The position numbers and the translations under genes were made by a program. DNA of 64,000 nucleotides. It comes from Pseudomonas triticicola (GTDB taxonomy: Bacteria; Pseudomonadota; Gammaproteobacteria; Pseudomonadales; Pseudomonadaceae). The notes below the pieces were generated by a model. It worked only from the letters and a program-made list of their open reading frames with translations, had not been told where the DNA came from and ran no database searches. The stretch covers positions 4,675,501 to 4,739,500 of the forward strand of contig NZ_JAHSTX010000001.1 in the NCBI RefSeq assembly GCF_019145375.1, written 5' to 3'. Within the stretch, counting starts at the first letter, position 1. Every line of letters starts with the position of its first letter. This document shows positions 43,831 through 53,129 of this stretch, piece after piece.

Positions 43831-44727
43831 ATGCTCGCGCGCCTGCTGTTTTTCTGCGGTCTCTGCCTGGCCTCCCAGCTGGCGATGGCCATGACCATCT
43901 ACAAATCCACCGACGCCAACGGCGTGGTCTCGTACAGCGACCGCCCGAGCAAAGGCGCGAAAGTGTTCGTGTTTCAGGACCGCATGGTCGAGCGCCTCGA
44001 CCGCCAGGTGTACCTGGACATCAAGAAGCAGAAGGGCGTCGACGTGGTGTTTGCGCGCAACGATCTGTACGCGCCGGTCGAGGTTGCCCTGGCCTTCATC
44101 GGCACGAGCAATGTGCGTGGCGCGCCGTCGCGAGCGATCCGTCGTGTGCTGCCACCGCGCAGCAACACGCGGCTGGCGCTGCTGACGGCGATCAGTCGTG
44201 ACCAGCCGCTGGTGTATTCGCCGCAGTTCCAGTATTCGCTGGGCGACCCCGCAGGCACCGCGCAGAGCTATCGCTATCCGCTGCCCTGGCGTGGCGGGCC
44301 GTTTCGCCTGAGCCAGGGCGCCAACGGCCAATACAGCCACTACGGGCCGAAAAACCGCTACGCCATGGACATTGCCATGCCGGTGGGCACGCCGATCATC
44401 GCCGCGCGAGCGGGTGTGGTAGTCAAGACCGAGAACTCCCAGAGCGGGCGCGGCACCGATGCCTCCGGCAATTTCGTCCGAGTGCTGCACGACGACGGCA
44501 CCATGGGCGTGTACCTGCATCTGAAACAGGGTTCGGTGAGCGTGCGCGAAGGCCAGCGGGTCAAGGTCGGCAGCCCGCTGGCGCTGTCCGGCAACACCGG
44601 CAACAGCAGCGGCCCGCACCTGCATTTCGTGGTGCAGCGCAATACCGGCGAAGGGTTGGTGTCGATTCCCTATCAGTTCAACCAGCCGCTGGGGGCGTTG
44701 CCCAACTTTGCGTTGGGCAAGCAGTAG
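43831..44727 (+). CDS. exported M23-family peptidase with N-terminal DUF4124
   Basis: A 298-residue envelope protein. The signal peptide MLARLLFFCGLCLASQLAMA is followed by a DUF4124-like segment (IYKSTDANGVVSYSDRP). The M23 domain spans about 175-285. The conserved blocks are YAMDIAMPVGTPI, AARAGVVV, YLHLKQGS and GPHLHF (HLH). The first zinc His is not in the classic HxGxD spacing; the nearest is in SHYGPKNRYAMD, nine residues before the Asp. This occurs in one M23 subgroup, so activity is likely but less certain. The ATG at 43831 is used. A long palindromic repeat follows. Confidence 0.85.
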   Translation: MLARLLFFCGLCLASQLAMAMTIYKSTDANGVVSYSDRPSKGAKVFVFQDRMVERLDRQVYLDIKKQKGVDVVFARNDLYAPVEVALAFIGTSNVRGAPSRAIRRVLPPRSNTRLALLTAISRDQPLVYSPQFQYSLGDPAGTAQSYRYPLPWRGGPFRLSQGANGQYSHYGPKNRYAMDIAMPVGTPIIAARAGVVVKTENSQSGRGTDASGNFVRVLHDDGTMGVYLHLKQGSVSVREGQRVKVGSPLALSGNTGNSSGPHLHFVVQRNTGEGLVSIPYQFNQPLGALPNFALGKQ

Positions 44728-44751
44728 GCGCGATAGGGTGTTGAGGGTTTT

Positions 44752-44881
44752 TGTGGCGAGGGGATTTATCCCCGTTGGGCCGCGAAGCGGCCCCAAATAT
44801 TGCAACTCTGTACTAACTGACTGCATTCAATGGTTTTGGGACGGCTGCGCCGTCCAACGGGGATAAATCCCCTCGCCACAA
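44752..44881. repeat. large inverted repeat GGCGAGGGGATTTATCCCCG (type B, copy 2)
   Basis: TTGTGGCGAGGGGATTTATC and GATAAATCCCCTCGCCACAA arms surround a partly paired GC-rich middle. It lies between the convergent M23 and CorC-type genes and is related to 31988-32097. Confidence 0.9.
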
Positions 44882-44899
44882 GAGCCCCCCAAACTCCCA

Positions 44900-46240
44900 T
44901 CAATCGAGCATCAACACCTTGGCCAGAACAATCTTCGGCCCTTTCATCTTCTTGATGATGATGCGCAGGCCTTCGACTTCCAGCACTTCTTCCTCTTCCG
45001 GCACCCGTTTCAGGGTTTCGTAAACCAGCCCGGCAAGGGTTTCCGCTTCGATGTGATCAAGATCGATGCCGAGCAGGCGCTCGACCTTGAACAACGGCGT
45101 ATCGCCACGCACCAGCAACTTGCCCGGCTGATAGGCAAGGATGCCGCGCTCTGCCTTGCGATGTTCGTCCTGAATGTCGCCGACCAGCACTTCCAGCACG
45201 TCTTCCATGGTCAGGTAGCCGATGATGTTGCCGTCAGCCTCCTCGACCACGGCGAAGTGCGAGCCGCCCTTGCGGAACTGCTCCAGCAGCTGCGACAGCG
45301 GCATGTGCCGCGATACGCGCTCCAGCGGGCGGGTCAGCTCGGCCAGGTTGAACGACTCGGGAATGTGGTCCAGCGCCGCCAGTTCCAGTAGCAGATCCTT
45401 GATGTGCAGCAGGCCGACGAACTCCTGGCGCTCGCTGTCGTACACCGGATAACGGCTGAACTTGTGGCGACGGAACATCGCCAGGATTTCTTTCAGCGGC
45501 GCGTTGAATTCGAGGGTGATCAGGTCTTCGCGGGAATTGGCCCAGTCGACCACTTCCAGCTCGCCCATTTCTACGGCCGAGGCCAATACGCGCATGCCCT
45601 GATCGCTGGGATCCTGGCCACGGCTGGAGTGCAGGATCAATTTCAGTTCTTCGCGGCTGTAATGATGTTCATGGTGCGGGCCGGGTTCACCTTGCCCGGC
45701 GATACGCAAAATCGCATTGGCGCTGGCGTTGAGCAGGTAGATCGCCGGGTACATCGCCCAATAGAACAGGTACAGCGGCACCGCCGTCCACAGCGACAGC
45801 AGCTCGGGTTTGCGGATCGCCCATGACTTGGGCGCCAGCTCGCCGACCACGATGTGCAGGTACGAAATGATGAAGAACGCGGTGAAGAACGACACGCCTT
45901 TGATGATCTCGGGCGAGTCGACGCCGACCGCGCTCAGCAGCGGCTCGAGAATATGCGCGAACGCCGGTTCACCGACCCAGCCCAGACCGAGAGAGGCGAG
46001 GGTGATGCCGAGCTGACACGCCGACAGGTAGGCATCGAGCTGACTGTGCACGGTGCGCAGGATATGTCCGCGCCAGCCATGTTGTTCAGCGATGGCCTCG
46101 ACCCGGGTCGAGCGCAGTTTGACCATGGCGAATTCCGCCGCAACGAAAAAGCCGTTGAGCAAAACCAGGATCAGAGCAAAAAGAATCATGCCGAAGTCGG
46201 CAAAAATGGTCGCGAGGGACAAGCCAGGGGAAGGGTCCAT
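44900..46240 (-). CDS. CNNM/CorC-type transmembrane protein with CBS domains
   Basis: A 446-residue hemolysin C-like membrane protein. The N-terminal DUF21 (CNNM) domain has about four helices (GMILFALILVLLNGFFVAAE, then LGITLASLGLGWVGEP). Paired CBS domains follow (KFSRYPVYDSERQEFVGLLH, then GSHFAVVEEADGNIIGYLTM). The C-terminal CorC_HlyC domain lies around IDLDHIEAETLAGLVYETL. The family is linked to magnesium or cobalt handling rather than haemolysis. It follows phoR on the same strand after 123 bp. Confidence 0.9.
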   Translation of the reverse strand: MDPSPGLSLATIFADFGMILFALILVLLNGFFVAAEFAMVKLRSTRVEAIAEQHGWRGHILRTVHSQLDAYLSACQLGITLASLGLGWVGEPAFAHILEPLLSAVGVDSPEIIKGVSFFTAFFIISYLHIVVGELAPKSWAIRKPELLSLWTAVPLYLFYWAMYPAIYLLNASANAILRIAGQGEPGPHHEHHYSREELKLILHSSRGQDPSDQGMRVLASAVEMGELEVVDWANSREDLITLEFNAPLKEILAMFRRHKFSRYPVYDSERQEFVGLLHIKDLLLELAALDHIPESFNLAELTRPLERVSRHMPLSQLLEQFRKGGSHFAVVEEADGNIIGYLTMEDVLEVLVGDIQDEHRKAERGILAYQPGKLLVRGDTPLFKVERLLGIDLDHIEAETLAGLVYETLKRVPEEEEVLEVEGLRIIIKKMKGPKIVLAKVLMLD

Positions 46241-46363
46241 GATGGAGTTTTGCGGGTTCCGTGTGATTCGAAAGTAGGGAGAAACAGCGCCTGAAAGGCA
46301 GGCACAAGTCAGCCAATGTAGCGGCTGACCGTGCGATTGCCTAGTGGCGTGTGCCGGGCGGCA

Positions 46364-47686
46364 TCACTCGGTGGCGCTGATCGCCCGTGCGCTGGCCACC
46401 TGGGCCGGGGCGAAATGGCAGGTGAAGGTGCTGCCGTGACCGGGCACGCTGCTGATCTCCATCCGCGCGCGGTGGCGCAGCAGCACGTGCTTGACGATGG
46501 CCAGGCCGAGGCCGGTGCCACCGGTGTTGGAGTTGCGGCTGGAATCGACGCGGTAGAAACGTTCGGTCAGGCGCGGCAGATGTTTGCTGTCGATGCCGAT
46601 GCCGGAATCCTGCACGCTCAGGTGCGCGCCCTGATCGTCGCCCCACCAGCGAATGCGGATGTTGCCCTCGGCCGGGGTGTACTTGACCGCGTTGAACACC
46701 AGATTGGAGAACGCACTGCGTAGTTCGGCCTCGCTGCCCTTGAGCAGCACTGCGGCATTGGCCTCGAGGCTGATGCGCTGGTTCTTCGCCCCGGACAACT
46801 GCTGCGCATCGCTGGTGATCGATTGCAGCAGTGTGTCGATCTGCACCGGCTGGTTGTCCGACGGGTAGTCGGTGGCTTCCAGTTTTGCCAGGAGCAACAG
46901 GTCGTTGAGCAGCGTCTGCATGCGCCCGCCCTGTTGCTGCATCTGTTGCAGGGCTCGGCTCCAGCGCGGGTTCACTTCCTCGACATTGTCGAGCAGGGTT
47001 TCCAGATAGCCGCAGATCACCGTCAGCGGTGTGCGCAGCTCGTGGGAGACGTTGGCGATGAAATCCTTGCGCATCTGTTCCAGCTGATGAATGCGCGTCA
47101 CGTCGCGGACCAGCATCAGGTGTTCATTGTTGCCGTAGCGGGTCAGGTACAGCTGAATGCGCACGCGATCGTTGGTCGGCGAAGGGATTTCCAATGGCTC
47201 GGCGAAGCTGTCCTGCTCGAAGTATTCCTTGAAGCGCGGATGGCGCACCAGGTTGGTCACCGGTTGACCGCTGTCCTGCGGAGTCTTCAGACCGAGCAGG
47301 GTTTCGGCGGCGCGGTTCCACCATTCGAGATTGCCGTCGCTGTCGAGCATGATTACCGCGTCTTTCAGCGCGGCGGTGGATTCCTGCACCCGGTCGATCA
47401 CCGCTTGCAGACGCCCGCGCACCCGTTGGTCGCGGCGTTGCAGGTGATAGATGCTGTCGAACACCTCGCCCCACAGACCATAGCCATCGGGCGGTGCTTC
47501 GTCGGGTTGATGCTGGCGCAGCCATTCGTGCAGACGCAGCAATTGCTTGAGCGTCCAGGCCAGATAAAGCCCCAGACCCGCCGCGAGGCTCCAGCCGTAA
47601 TAGCCGGTGATCAGGCCGATCACCAGGCAGGCGGTGACCAGCAACAGCATGTGGCGAATCAGGGTGCCATGCCAGTTTTGATTCAC
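46364..47686 (-). CDS. phoR: phosphate-regulon sensor histidine kinase PhoR
   Basis: A 440-residue inner-membrane kinase. Two closely spaced N-terminal helices (MLLLVTACLVIGLITGYYGW and following) lack a large periplasmic sensor, as usual for PhoR. A PAS domain at about 95-200 precedes the HisKA box NVSHELRTPLTVICGYLETL. The ATPase N box is NLVFNAVKYTP, with DSGIGI and GTGLGLAIVKH. Sensing works through PstSCAB-PhoU rather than free phosphate. phoB precedes it with a repeat in the 100-bp spacer. Confidence 0.96.
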   Translation of the reverse strand: MNQNWHGTLIRHMLLLVTACLVIGLITGYYGWSLAAGLGLYLAWTLKQLLRLHEWLRQHQPDEAPPDGYGLWGEVFDSIYHLQRRDQRVRGRLQAVIDRVQESTAALKDAVIMLDSDGNLEWWNRAAETLLGLKTPQDSGQPVTNLVRHPRFKEYFEQDSFAEPLEIPSPTNDRVRIQLYLTRYGNNEHLMLVRDVTRIHQLEQMRKDFIANVSHELRTPLTVICGYLETLLDNVEEVNPRWSRALQQMQQQGGRMQTLLNDLLLLAKLEATDYPSDNQPVQIDTLLQSITSDAQQLSGAKNQRISLEANAAVLLKGSEAELRSAFSNLVFNAVKYTPAEGNIRIRWWGDDQGAHLSVQDSGIGIDSKHLPRLTERFYRVDSSRNSNTGGTGLGLAIVKHVLLRHRARMEISSVPGHGSTFTCHFAPAQVASARAISATE

Positions 47687-47708
47687 GGGGCGTCCTTAGC
47701 CGCAGCGT

Positions 47709-47784
47709 CAAGTTTCAAGCTACAAGCTGCAAGTCAGAGCGGCTCGCTGTTTCTTGCCGCTTGTGGCTGAAAGCTTGCAGCTGC
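47709..47784. repeat. intra-operon repeat (copy 4)
   Basis: CAAGTTTCAAGCTACAAGCT and GGCTGAAAGCTTGCAGCTGC arms fill the phoB-phoR spacer. Same family as 2646-2727. Confidence 0.75.
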
Positions 47785-47786
47785 TT

Positions 47787-48476
47787 TTATGCTTTTGTGG
47801 AGAAGCGGTAGCCGGTGCCGCGCACGGTTTGTACCAGATTTTCGTAAGCGTCGCCGAGGGCCTTGCGCAAGCGGCGGATGTGCACGTCGACGGTGCGCTC
47901 TTCGACATAGACGTTGCCGCCCCAGACCTGGTCGAGCAACTGGCCACGGGTGTAGGCGCGTTCCTGATGGGTCATGAAGAATTGCAGCAGGCGGTACTCG
48001 GTCGGGCCCATCTCGGCGGGTTTGCCATCGATGGTCACGCGGTGGCTGATCGGGTCGAGCAGCAGGCCGCCGACTTCGATCGGCGCTTCGCCATCGGTCG
48101 GTCCGGCGCGGCGCAGCACGGCTTTGAGACGGGCGACCAGTTCACGCGGGGAAAACGGTTTGGTGATGTAGTCGTCGGCGCCGACTTCCAGGCCCTGAAT
48201 CTTGTTGTCCTCTTCGCCCTTGGCGGTGAGCATGATGATCGGGATGTCCCCGGTCAGCTCGTCACGCTTGAGGCGCCGGGCCAGTTCGATGCCCGAGGTA
48301 CCGGGCAGCATCCAGTCGAGCAGGATCAGGTCCGGTTTGCGGTCGACGATGATGGCATGCGCCTGCTGCGAGTTCTCTGCCTCGAGGCAGTCATAGCCGG
48401 CCATTTCCAACGCCACGGCGATCATTTCGCGAATGGGCGCTTCGTCGTCGACGATCAGAATGCTCCTGCCAACCAT
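47787..48476 (-). CDS. phoB: phosphate-regulon response regulator PhoB
   Basis: A 229-residue OmpR-type regulator. The receiver has Asp10-Asp11, phospho-acceptor Asp54 in [10 protein letters not shown] and Lys in TKPFSP. The winged-helix domain covers about 130-228, with [20 protein letters not shown] and [12 protein letters not shown]. It binds the PHO boxes before pstS and pstC. It is first in the phoB-phoR operon, and a weaker PHO-like box upstream (48530-48547) suggests autoregulation. Confidence 0.97.
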   Translation of the reverse strand: MVGRSILIVDDEAPIREMIAVALEMAGYDCLEAENSQQAHAIIVDRKPDLILLDWMLPGTSGIELARRLKRDELTGDIPIIMLTAKGEEDNKIQGLEVGADDYITKPFSPRELVARLKAVLRRAGPTDGEAPIEVGGLLLDPISHRVTIDGKPAEMGPTEYRLLQFFMTHQERAYTRGQLLDQVWGGNVYVEERTVDVHIRRLRKALGDAYENLVQTVRGTGYRFSTKA

Positions 48477-48529
48477 GCCTTAATCCTCTTGTCATTTAAC
48501 TGTCTTGCGCCGCATTAGATAACGGAATT

Positions 48530-48547
48530 ATTGCAGTCGTGTGACAG
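48530..48547 (-). promoter_or_regulatory. probable PHO box of phoB
   Basis: On the minus strand CTGTCAC-ACGA-CTGCAAT matches the consensus at 11 of 14 fixed positions. It is followed after about 10 bp by TATCTA as a -10 candidate. A second PHO-like string facing the other way lies at 48489-48506 (TTGTCAT-TTAA-CTGTCTT). Confidence 0.6.
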
Positions 48548-48627
48548 TATTTCAGAGTGGCGGCGTTTGTGCTGATCCTGAACTAAGCTCCAAGTCCGAA
48601 TCCTGACAACCACAAAAGAAGGTTTCC

Positions 48628-49011
48628 ATGACTCAGATGACTGCTTCGTTCAAAGCCCTGCTGCTGGCCGCCGCCCTGACATTGCCGGGGCTGGCCATGG
48701 CGGCCGATCCGGCGATGGAAAAGGACGGCATGTACACCGATCAAAAGGGCATGACCCTGTACACCTTTGCCAAGGACTCCGCTGGCAAGTCCGCGTGCAA
48801 TGACAAGTGCGCGGCAAACTGGCCGCCGCTAATGGCGACAGCGAATGACAAGTCGATGGGGGACTGGACGGTAATCACTCGTGATGATGGCAGCAAGCAG
48901 TGGGCCTACCAGGGCATGCCGCTGTACACCTTCGTGATGGACAAGAAGGCCGGCGACATGACCGGCGACGGCAAAATGGACGGCGCGTGGAAAGTCGCCA
49001 AGGCCAAATAA
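48628..49011 (+). CDS. small exported protein of the secreted-repeat (COG4315-like) family
   Basis: A 127-residue protein with a signal peptide (MTQMTASFKALLLAAALTLP and LAMAA). The mature part holds two related units: KGMTLYTFAKDSAGKSACND then KCAANWPPL, and QGMPLYTFVMDKKAGDMTGD. The CxxxC-type pair and NWPPL are typical of this family. The function is not established. Divergent from phoB with 151 bp between; a REP pair follows the stop. Confidence 0.83.
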   Translation: MTQMTASFKALLLAAALTLPGLAMAADPAMEKDGMYTDQKGMTLYTFAKDSAGKSACNDKCAANWPPLMATANDKSMGDWTVITRDDGSKQWAYQGMPLYTFVMDKKAGDMTGDGKMDGAWKVAKAK

Positions 49012-49028
49012 CCACGGTCCAAAACCCT

Positions 49029-49114
49029 GTGGGAGCGAGCCTGCTCGCGAAGCGTTGTGTCAGTTGTCGCAGAGGTGACTGACATGACGCCTTCGCGAGC
49101 AGGCTCGCTCCCAC
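49029..49114. repeat. REP pair (type A, copy 8)
   Basis: Standard REP doublet with about 40 bp between the arms, in the gap between the small secreted protein gene and convergent ubiA. Confidence 0.9.
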
Positions 49115-49126
49115 AGGTGTCATGCA

Positions 49127-50017
49127 TCAGCGCAGCGCGTAATCCAGCACGATCCCGACAAATATCGCCAACCCTGCCCAATGGTTGTGCAAGAAGGCCT
49201 GGAAGCAGCGCATGCGGTCTTTGCTGCGCGTGTACCAGAACTCCCACGCATAACATCCCGCAGCCACCAGCAAACCGAGGTGGAACCAGATCCCCAGCTC
49301 GAACTTCGACCCGGCCAGGATCAGACAGCCCAACGACAGCGCCTGCAAGCTGAGGATGATCACCCGATCCGCATCGCCAAACAGAATCGCCGTGGATTTC
49401 ACGCCGATCTTCAGGTCGTCATCGCGATCGGTCATTGCGTAATAAGTGTCATAACCCACCGTCCACAGCAGATTGGCGATCCACAGCAGCCAAGCCGCCG
49501 CCGGCAATTCTCCGGTCTCAGCGGTAAAGGCCATCGGCATGCCCCAGGAAAACGCCGCCCCCAGCACCACTTGCGGGTAGTAGGTGTAGCGCTTCATGAA
49601 CGGATACGTGAATGCCAGCGCCAGACCGCCCAGCGACAGCCAGATCGTCGGTGCGTTGGTGCACAGCACCAGCAGAAAACTGATGCCCATCAGCACGGCA
49701 AAGAACACCAGGGCTTCCTTCGAGCTGATCCGGCCAGCAGCAAGCGGCCGTTGCGCGGTGCGTTTGACGTGGCCGTCGACCTTGCGGTCAGCCCAGTCGT
49801 TGATTACGCAGCCGCCGGCACGGGTCAACACCACGCCGAGGACAAAGATGACGATGTTGGCCAGCGACGGCGAACCCTTGCCGGCAATCCACAACGCCCA
49901 CATCGTCGGCCACAGCAGCAGGTAAATGCCGATCGGCTTGTCCATGCGCGTCAACTGAACGAAATCCCAGGCGCGCGGGTTCAGACGGTTGAGGGACTTG
50001 AGCAGGCTCTGATACAT
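49127..50017 (-). CDS. ubiA: 4-hydroxybenzoate octaprenyltransferase
   Basis: A 296-residue integral membrane prenyltransferase of ubiquinone synthesis with about eight or nine helices. The first Asp-rich motif is [20 protein letters not shown], the second is [12 protein letters not shown]. Together they bind Mg-diphosphate. ATG 50017 overlaps the ubiC stop by one base (TGATG), so the two early ubiquinone steps are coupled. A longer open frame upstream is ignored because it overlaps ubiC. Confidence 0.96.
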   Translation of the reverse strand: MYQSLLKSLNRLNPRAWDFVQLTRMDKPIGIYLLLWPTMWALWIAGKGSPSLANIVIFVLGVVLTRAGGCVINDWADRKVDGHVKRTAQRPLAAGRISSKEALVFFAVLMGISFLLVLCTNAPTIWLSLGGLALAFTYPFMKRYTYYPQVVLGAAFSWGMPMAFTAETGELPAAAWLLWIANLLWTVGYDTYYAMTDRDDDLKIGVKSTAILFGDADRVIILSLQALSLGCLILAGSKFELGIWFHLGLLVAAGCYAWEFWYTRSKDRMRCFQAFLHNHWAGLAIFVGIVLDYALR

Positions 50018-50577
50018 CAGCAGTTCTCCGGATGGGCGCGGGCGACGTCCCACAGGCTGGGCAGGAAGATTTCCGCGACCAGCACGCTCAGCGCGCCACG
50101 GTCGAAACGCGAACGCCGGCCCCACAGCTCAGGGGCTTGCACCGCTGGCGGCAACCATTGTTCAGGGTAGTGGCAGACTTCAATCGCGCGGCGCTGGAAC
50201 GCCTGATCGCAAAACAGCAATTCGCCCAGCGAGCGGCTGCCCAGTTCATCCATGTGCAAACCATCACCTTGCAGGGCCGCCCGCGAGGCAACGCTGCGGG
50301 CAAACACCCAGGCCTCGCCGTGGCCGCGCAAATACACCTCGCGCACCCAGCCTTCGCTGCCCTCGGCCAGATCCAGTGCCGCGCATTCATCAGCGCGCAA
50401 GGTGTCCCAGCCTTCGAACAGCGGCGACACGCTGAAGCCGTCCTCGGACAAACGGGTCAAACGGCGGGTCAGCGAGCCTTCGTCGAACAACCAGTCCAGC
50501 GTCAACGAATCGGGGCGGGGCGTCAGGCGTTGCTGGGTCAGCCAGAGCGGGGCGGGGCAGGCATTTGAATGTTGCAC
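50017..50577 (-). CDS. ubiC: chorismate pyruvate-lyase
   Basis: A 186-residue enzyme making 4-hydroxybenzoate from chorismate. Family-like blocks are [40 protein letters not shown] and [11 protein letters not shown] with the catalytic Arg/Glu region. ATG 50577 is used. ubiA follows with a one-base overlap. The divergent rubredoxin gene starts 201 bp away; no distinct site was seen between them. Confidence 0.93.
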   Translation of the reverse strand: MQHSNACPAPLWLTQQRLTPRPDSLTLDWLFDEGSLTRRLTRLSEDGFSVSPLFEGWDTLRADECAALDLAEGSEGWVREVYLRGHGEAWVFARSVASRAALQGDGLHMDELGSRSLGELLFCDQAFQRRAIEVCHYPEQWLPPAVQAPELWGRRSRFDRGALSVLVAEIFLPSLWDVARAHPENC

Positions 50578-50778
50578 AATGAGTCATTATTGGCCGCAAA
50601 TGAGGCGGCGAGCTTACCATGGCGGGCGACAGGATTGAGCGGCGCCGGCCGCCGTTGCGCCGAACAGGCTTGCATCTGCGCGGCACCCTCAGTACAAAAC
50701 GCCCTGAGCCGGATGGCAACGCAGCACCCATCGACCGTCCGCGCCGGCACTACGCCTGAACCCTGAGGAAGTACCTGA

Positions 50779-50946
50779 ATGAAGAAGTGGCAATGTATCG
50801 TCTGTGGCCTGATCTATAACGAAGCCGATGGTTGGCCGGATGACGGCATCGCGGCGGGCACCCGCTGGGAAGACGTACCGGCAGACTGGCTGTGCCCCGA
50901 CTGCGGCGTCGGCAAGATGGACTTCGAAATGATCGAAATCAACTAA
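50779..50946 (+). CDS. rubA: rubredoxin
   Basis: A 55-residue electron carrier. Its single iron is held by two Cys pairs: CIVCGLIYNE near residues 6-9 and CPDCG near 39-42. The family block WPDDGIAAGTRWEDVPADW lies between. GAGGAAGTACCTGA precedes the ATG. The next gene, 20 bp on, encodes its reductase. Such pairs feed electrons to alkane hydroxylases or oxidative-stress enzymes. Confidence 0.95.
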   Translation: MKKWQCIVCGLIYNEADGWPDDGIAAGTRWEDVPADWLCPDCGVGKMDFEMIEIN

Positions 50947-50966
50947 GCAAATCAGAGGAGTAAGGC

Positions 50967-52115
50967 ATGAGCGCACCAGTCGTCATCATCGGCACCGGGC
51001 TTGCGGGCTACAACCTGGCCCGCGAGTTTCGCAAGCTCGACAGCGAAACCCCGCTGCTGCTGATCACCGCCGATGACGGCCGCTCTTACTCCAAGCCGAT
51101 GCTCTCCACCGGTTTCGGCAAGAACAAGGACGCCGACGGCCTGAGCATGGCCGAACCCGGCGCCATGGCCGAGCAGTTGAAGGCCGAAGTGCGCACCCAC
51201 ACGCGCATCAGCGGTATCGACGCCGGCCACAAACGCTTGTGGATCGGTGAAGAAGCCGTGCCCTATCGCGACCTGATTCTGGCCTGGGGCGCGGAAACCG
51301 TGCGCGTGCCGATCGAAGGCGACAGCGCGGAACTGGTATTCCCGATCAACGATCTCGAAGACTACGCGCGCTTCCGTGCCGCAGCGGCGGGCAAGCGTCG
51401 GGTGTTGTTGCTCGGCGCCGGGTTGATCGGCTGCGAATTCGCCAATGACCTGATTCTCGGCGGCTACGAAGTGCAACTGGTCGCGCCGTGCGAACAGGTC
51501 ATGCCGATGCTCTTGCATCCCGCCGCTGCGGCGGCCGTGCAGGCCGGGCTGGAAAGTATCGGGGCGAAGTTTCACCTCGGCCCGGTGCTGACCCGGCTGG
51601 AGAAAGTCGCCGATGGCCTCGAAGCGCACCTGTCCGACGGCCAGATCATCCCGTGCGATGTGGTGGTCTCGGCGATCGGCCTGCGCCCGCGCATCGATCT
51701 GGCGGCGGCCGCCGGCGTGCAGGTCAATCGCGGCGTGATGGTCGATCGTTACCTGAAGACCTCTCACGCCAACATCTACGCCTTGGGCGACTGCGCCGAA
51801 GTCGATGGGCTCAATCTGCTCTACGTGATGCCGCTGATGAGCTGCGCGCGCGCTTTGGCGCAAACCCTCACTGGAAACCCGACCGCGGTCAGCTACGGGC
51901 CGATGCCGATCACCGTGAAAACCCCGGTGTGCCCGCTGGTGGTTTCGCCGCCACCACGGGGCAGCGAAGGCGTTTGGAGCGTCGAAGGGCAGGGCGCCGA
52001 CATCAAAGCGCTGTGCCACAGTGCCGACGGTCAGTTGCTCGGTTACGCCCTGACCGGCGGGGCGGTCATGGAAAAACTGGCCCTGAACAAACTGCTGCCG
52101 CCGCTGCTGGCGTAA
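50967..52115 (+). CDS. rubB: rubredoxin-NAD(P)+ reductase
   Basis: A 382-residue FAD/NAD oxidoreductase. The FAD-binding start is [17 protein letters not shown], the NAD-binding loop is [17 protein letters not shown], and the closing FAD block is [13 protein letters not shown]. The C-terminal [13 protein letters not shown] is typical of AlkT-like rubredoxin reductases. GGAG precedes ATG 50967. It is paired with rubredoxin just upstream and passes electrons from NADH to it. Confidence 0.93.
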   Translation: MSAPVVIIGTGLAGYNLAREFRKLDSETPLLLITADDGRSYSKPMLSTGFGKNKDADGLSMAEPGAMAEQLKAEVRTHTRISGIDAGHKRLWIGEEAVPYRDLILAWGAETVRVPIEGDSAELVFPINDLEDYARFRAAAAGKRRVLLLGAGLIGCEFANDLILGGYEVQLVAPCEQVMPMLLHPAAAAAVQAGLESIGAKFHLGPVLTRLEKVADGLEAHLSDGQIIPCDVVVSAIGLRPRIDLAAAAGVQVNRGVMVDRYLKTSHANIYALGDCAEVDGLNLLYVMPLMSCARALAQTLTGNPTAVSYGPMPITVKTPVCPLVVSPPPRGSEGVWSVEGQGADIKALCHSADGQLLGYALTGGAVMEKLALNKLLPPLLA

Positions 52116-52305
52116 ATGCCGGTCGTTCTGTCGCAAACACCGCTCTTTTGCCCCGACAAAGGTCTTGGGGAGACTGGCGCCGCCGTTGGCGGCGTGCCAT
52201 TCTCACTCCCGTCTGCCGCAGAGTAGAGCCTGCGGCGCCTTGGGCGCTGTTCCAACGAGAACAGCACGGACATAACAACAAAAAACCGTCAAAGGGGCTT
52301 CACTA

Positions 52306-52581
52306 ATGCGTAAACCAGAACTCGCCGCTGCAATCGCCGAAAAGGCAGACCTGACCAAAGAACAGGCCAATCGCGTCCTCAACGCCGTCCTCGAAGAAAT
52401 CACCGGCGCCCTGCACCGCAAGGACAGCGTGACGCTGGTCGGCTTCGGCACCTTCCTGCAACGCCACCGCGGCGCCCGCACCGGCAAAAACCCGCAGACC
52501 GGCGAGCCGGTCAAGATCAAGGCCAGCAACACCGTGGCATTCAAGCCAGGCAAATCGTTGAAAGACAGCGTCAATCCTTGA
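52306..52581 (+). CDS. HU-family DNA-binding protein
   Basis: A 91-residue nucleoid protein. MRKPELAAAIAEKADLTKEQ opens the helical dimer half, VTLVGFGTFLQRHRGARTGK is the signature, and NPQTGEPVKIKASNTVAFKP the DNA-embracing arm. It is an HU-like paralogue rather than IHF, judging by the arm. The 190-bp upstream gap holds GC-rich inverted repeats near 52140-52200 and no clear promoter. A double hairpin follows. Confidence 0.94.
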   Translation: MRKPELAAAIAEKADLTKEQANRVLNAVLEEITGALHRKDSVTLVGFGTFLQRHRGARTGKNPQTGEPVKIKASNTVAFKPGKSLKDSVNP

Positions 52582-52588
52582 TGGCGGC

Positions 52589-52663
52589 GTACTCCCCTGA
52601 ATGACGGGGAGTACCGCAAATGAAAAATGGGCACACCGATTGCGGTCGGGTGCCCATTTTTTG
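52589..52663. terminator. double hairpin, bidirectional terminator
   Basis: GTACTCCCC-N8-GGGGAGTAC (52589-52614) is followed by AAAAATGGGCAC...GTGCCCATTTTTT (52623-52663). The second stem has A and T runs on both sides and can stop transcription from HU and from the convergent small gene. Confidence 0.9.
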
Positions 52664-52678
52664 TGGCTGTCTGTTGGC

Positions 52679-53035
52679 TTACTGGCGTCGGAAGCAGGCC
52701 TTGCCGTTGCCGAAATCCACGGCCAGGCAGTTTGGCTCGATCGCCAGTTGCAGGTCCTGGAACAGTCCGCCCAGATCGCTGTTGGAGGCAGGCTTGGTTT
52801 TGCTTTCCAGCACTACTGTCTGGTTCTCGACTTTCCAGGTGCCTTTGGCAAAGCCATCGGCGCTGCCATACGCCACACCGGCATCAAAGGTGCCGTCCTT
52901 GCGCAAGAGCAACTCGGCGCCCATTTCCATTGCGCCGGTCAGGTAGTAATGGCCGTCCAATGGTGGGGTTTCCGCTGACGCGTGGGTGATGGGCAGCCAC
53001 ATGAGCGCGGCGAAAAACAGTGGTTTCAGTTCCAT
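52679..53035 (-). CDS. small exported protein of unknown function
   Basis: A 118-residue protein with signal peptide MELKPLFFAALMWLPITHAS. The mature part (LDGHYYLTGAMEMGAELLLR, FAKGTWKVENQTVVLES) looks like a small beta-barrel of lipocalin or META style. AAGGAGC before ATG 53035 is a strong ribosome site and decides the start. Same strand as, and 94 bp after, the lipase gene. No function is proposed; a link to the T6SS cassette is only positional. Confidence 0.72.
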   Translation of the reverse strand: MELKPLFFAALMWLPITHASAETPPLDGHYYLTGAMEMGAELLLRKDGTFDAGVAYGSADGFAKGTWKVENQTVVLESKTKPASNSDLGGLFQDLQLAIEPNCLAVDFGNGKACFRRQ

Positions 53036-53129
53036 GAAATGAAGCTCCTTGGCAGTTGTAGTAGAGGGATCGCATTTTCGAGCGTTGGATTCTGGCACAG
53101 CCATGTTTTGCCCGCCCGTTGTTCAGGCG

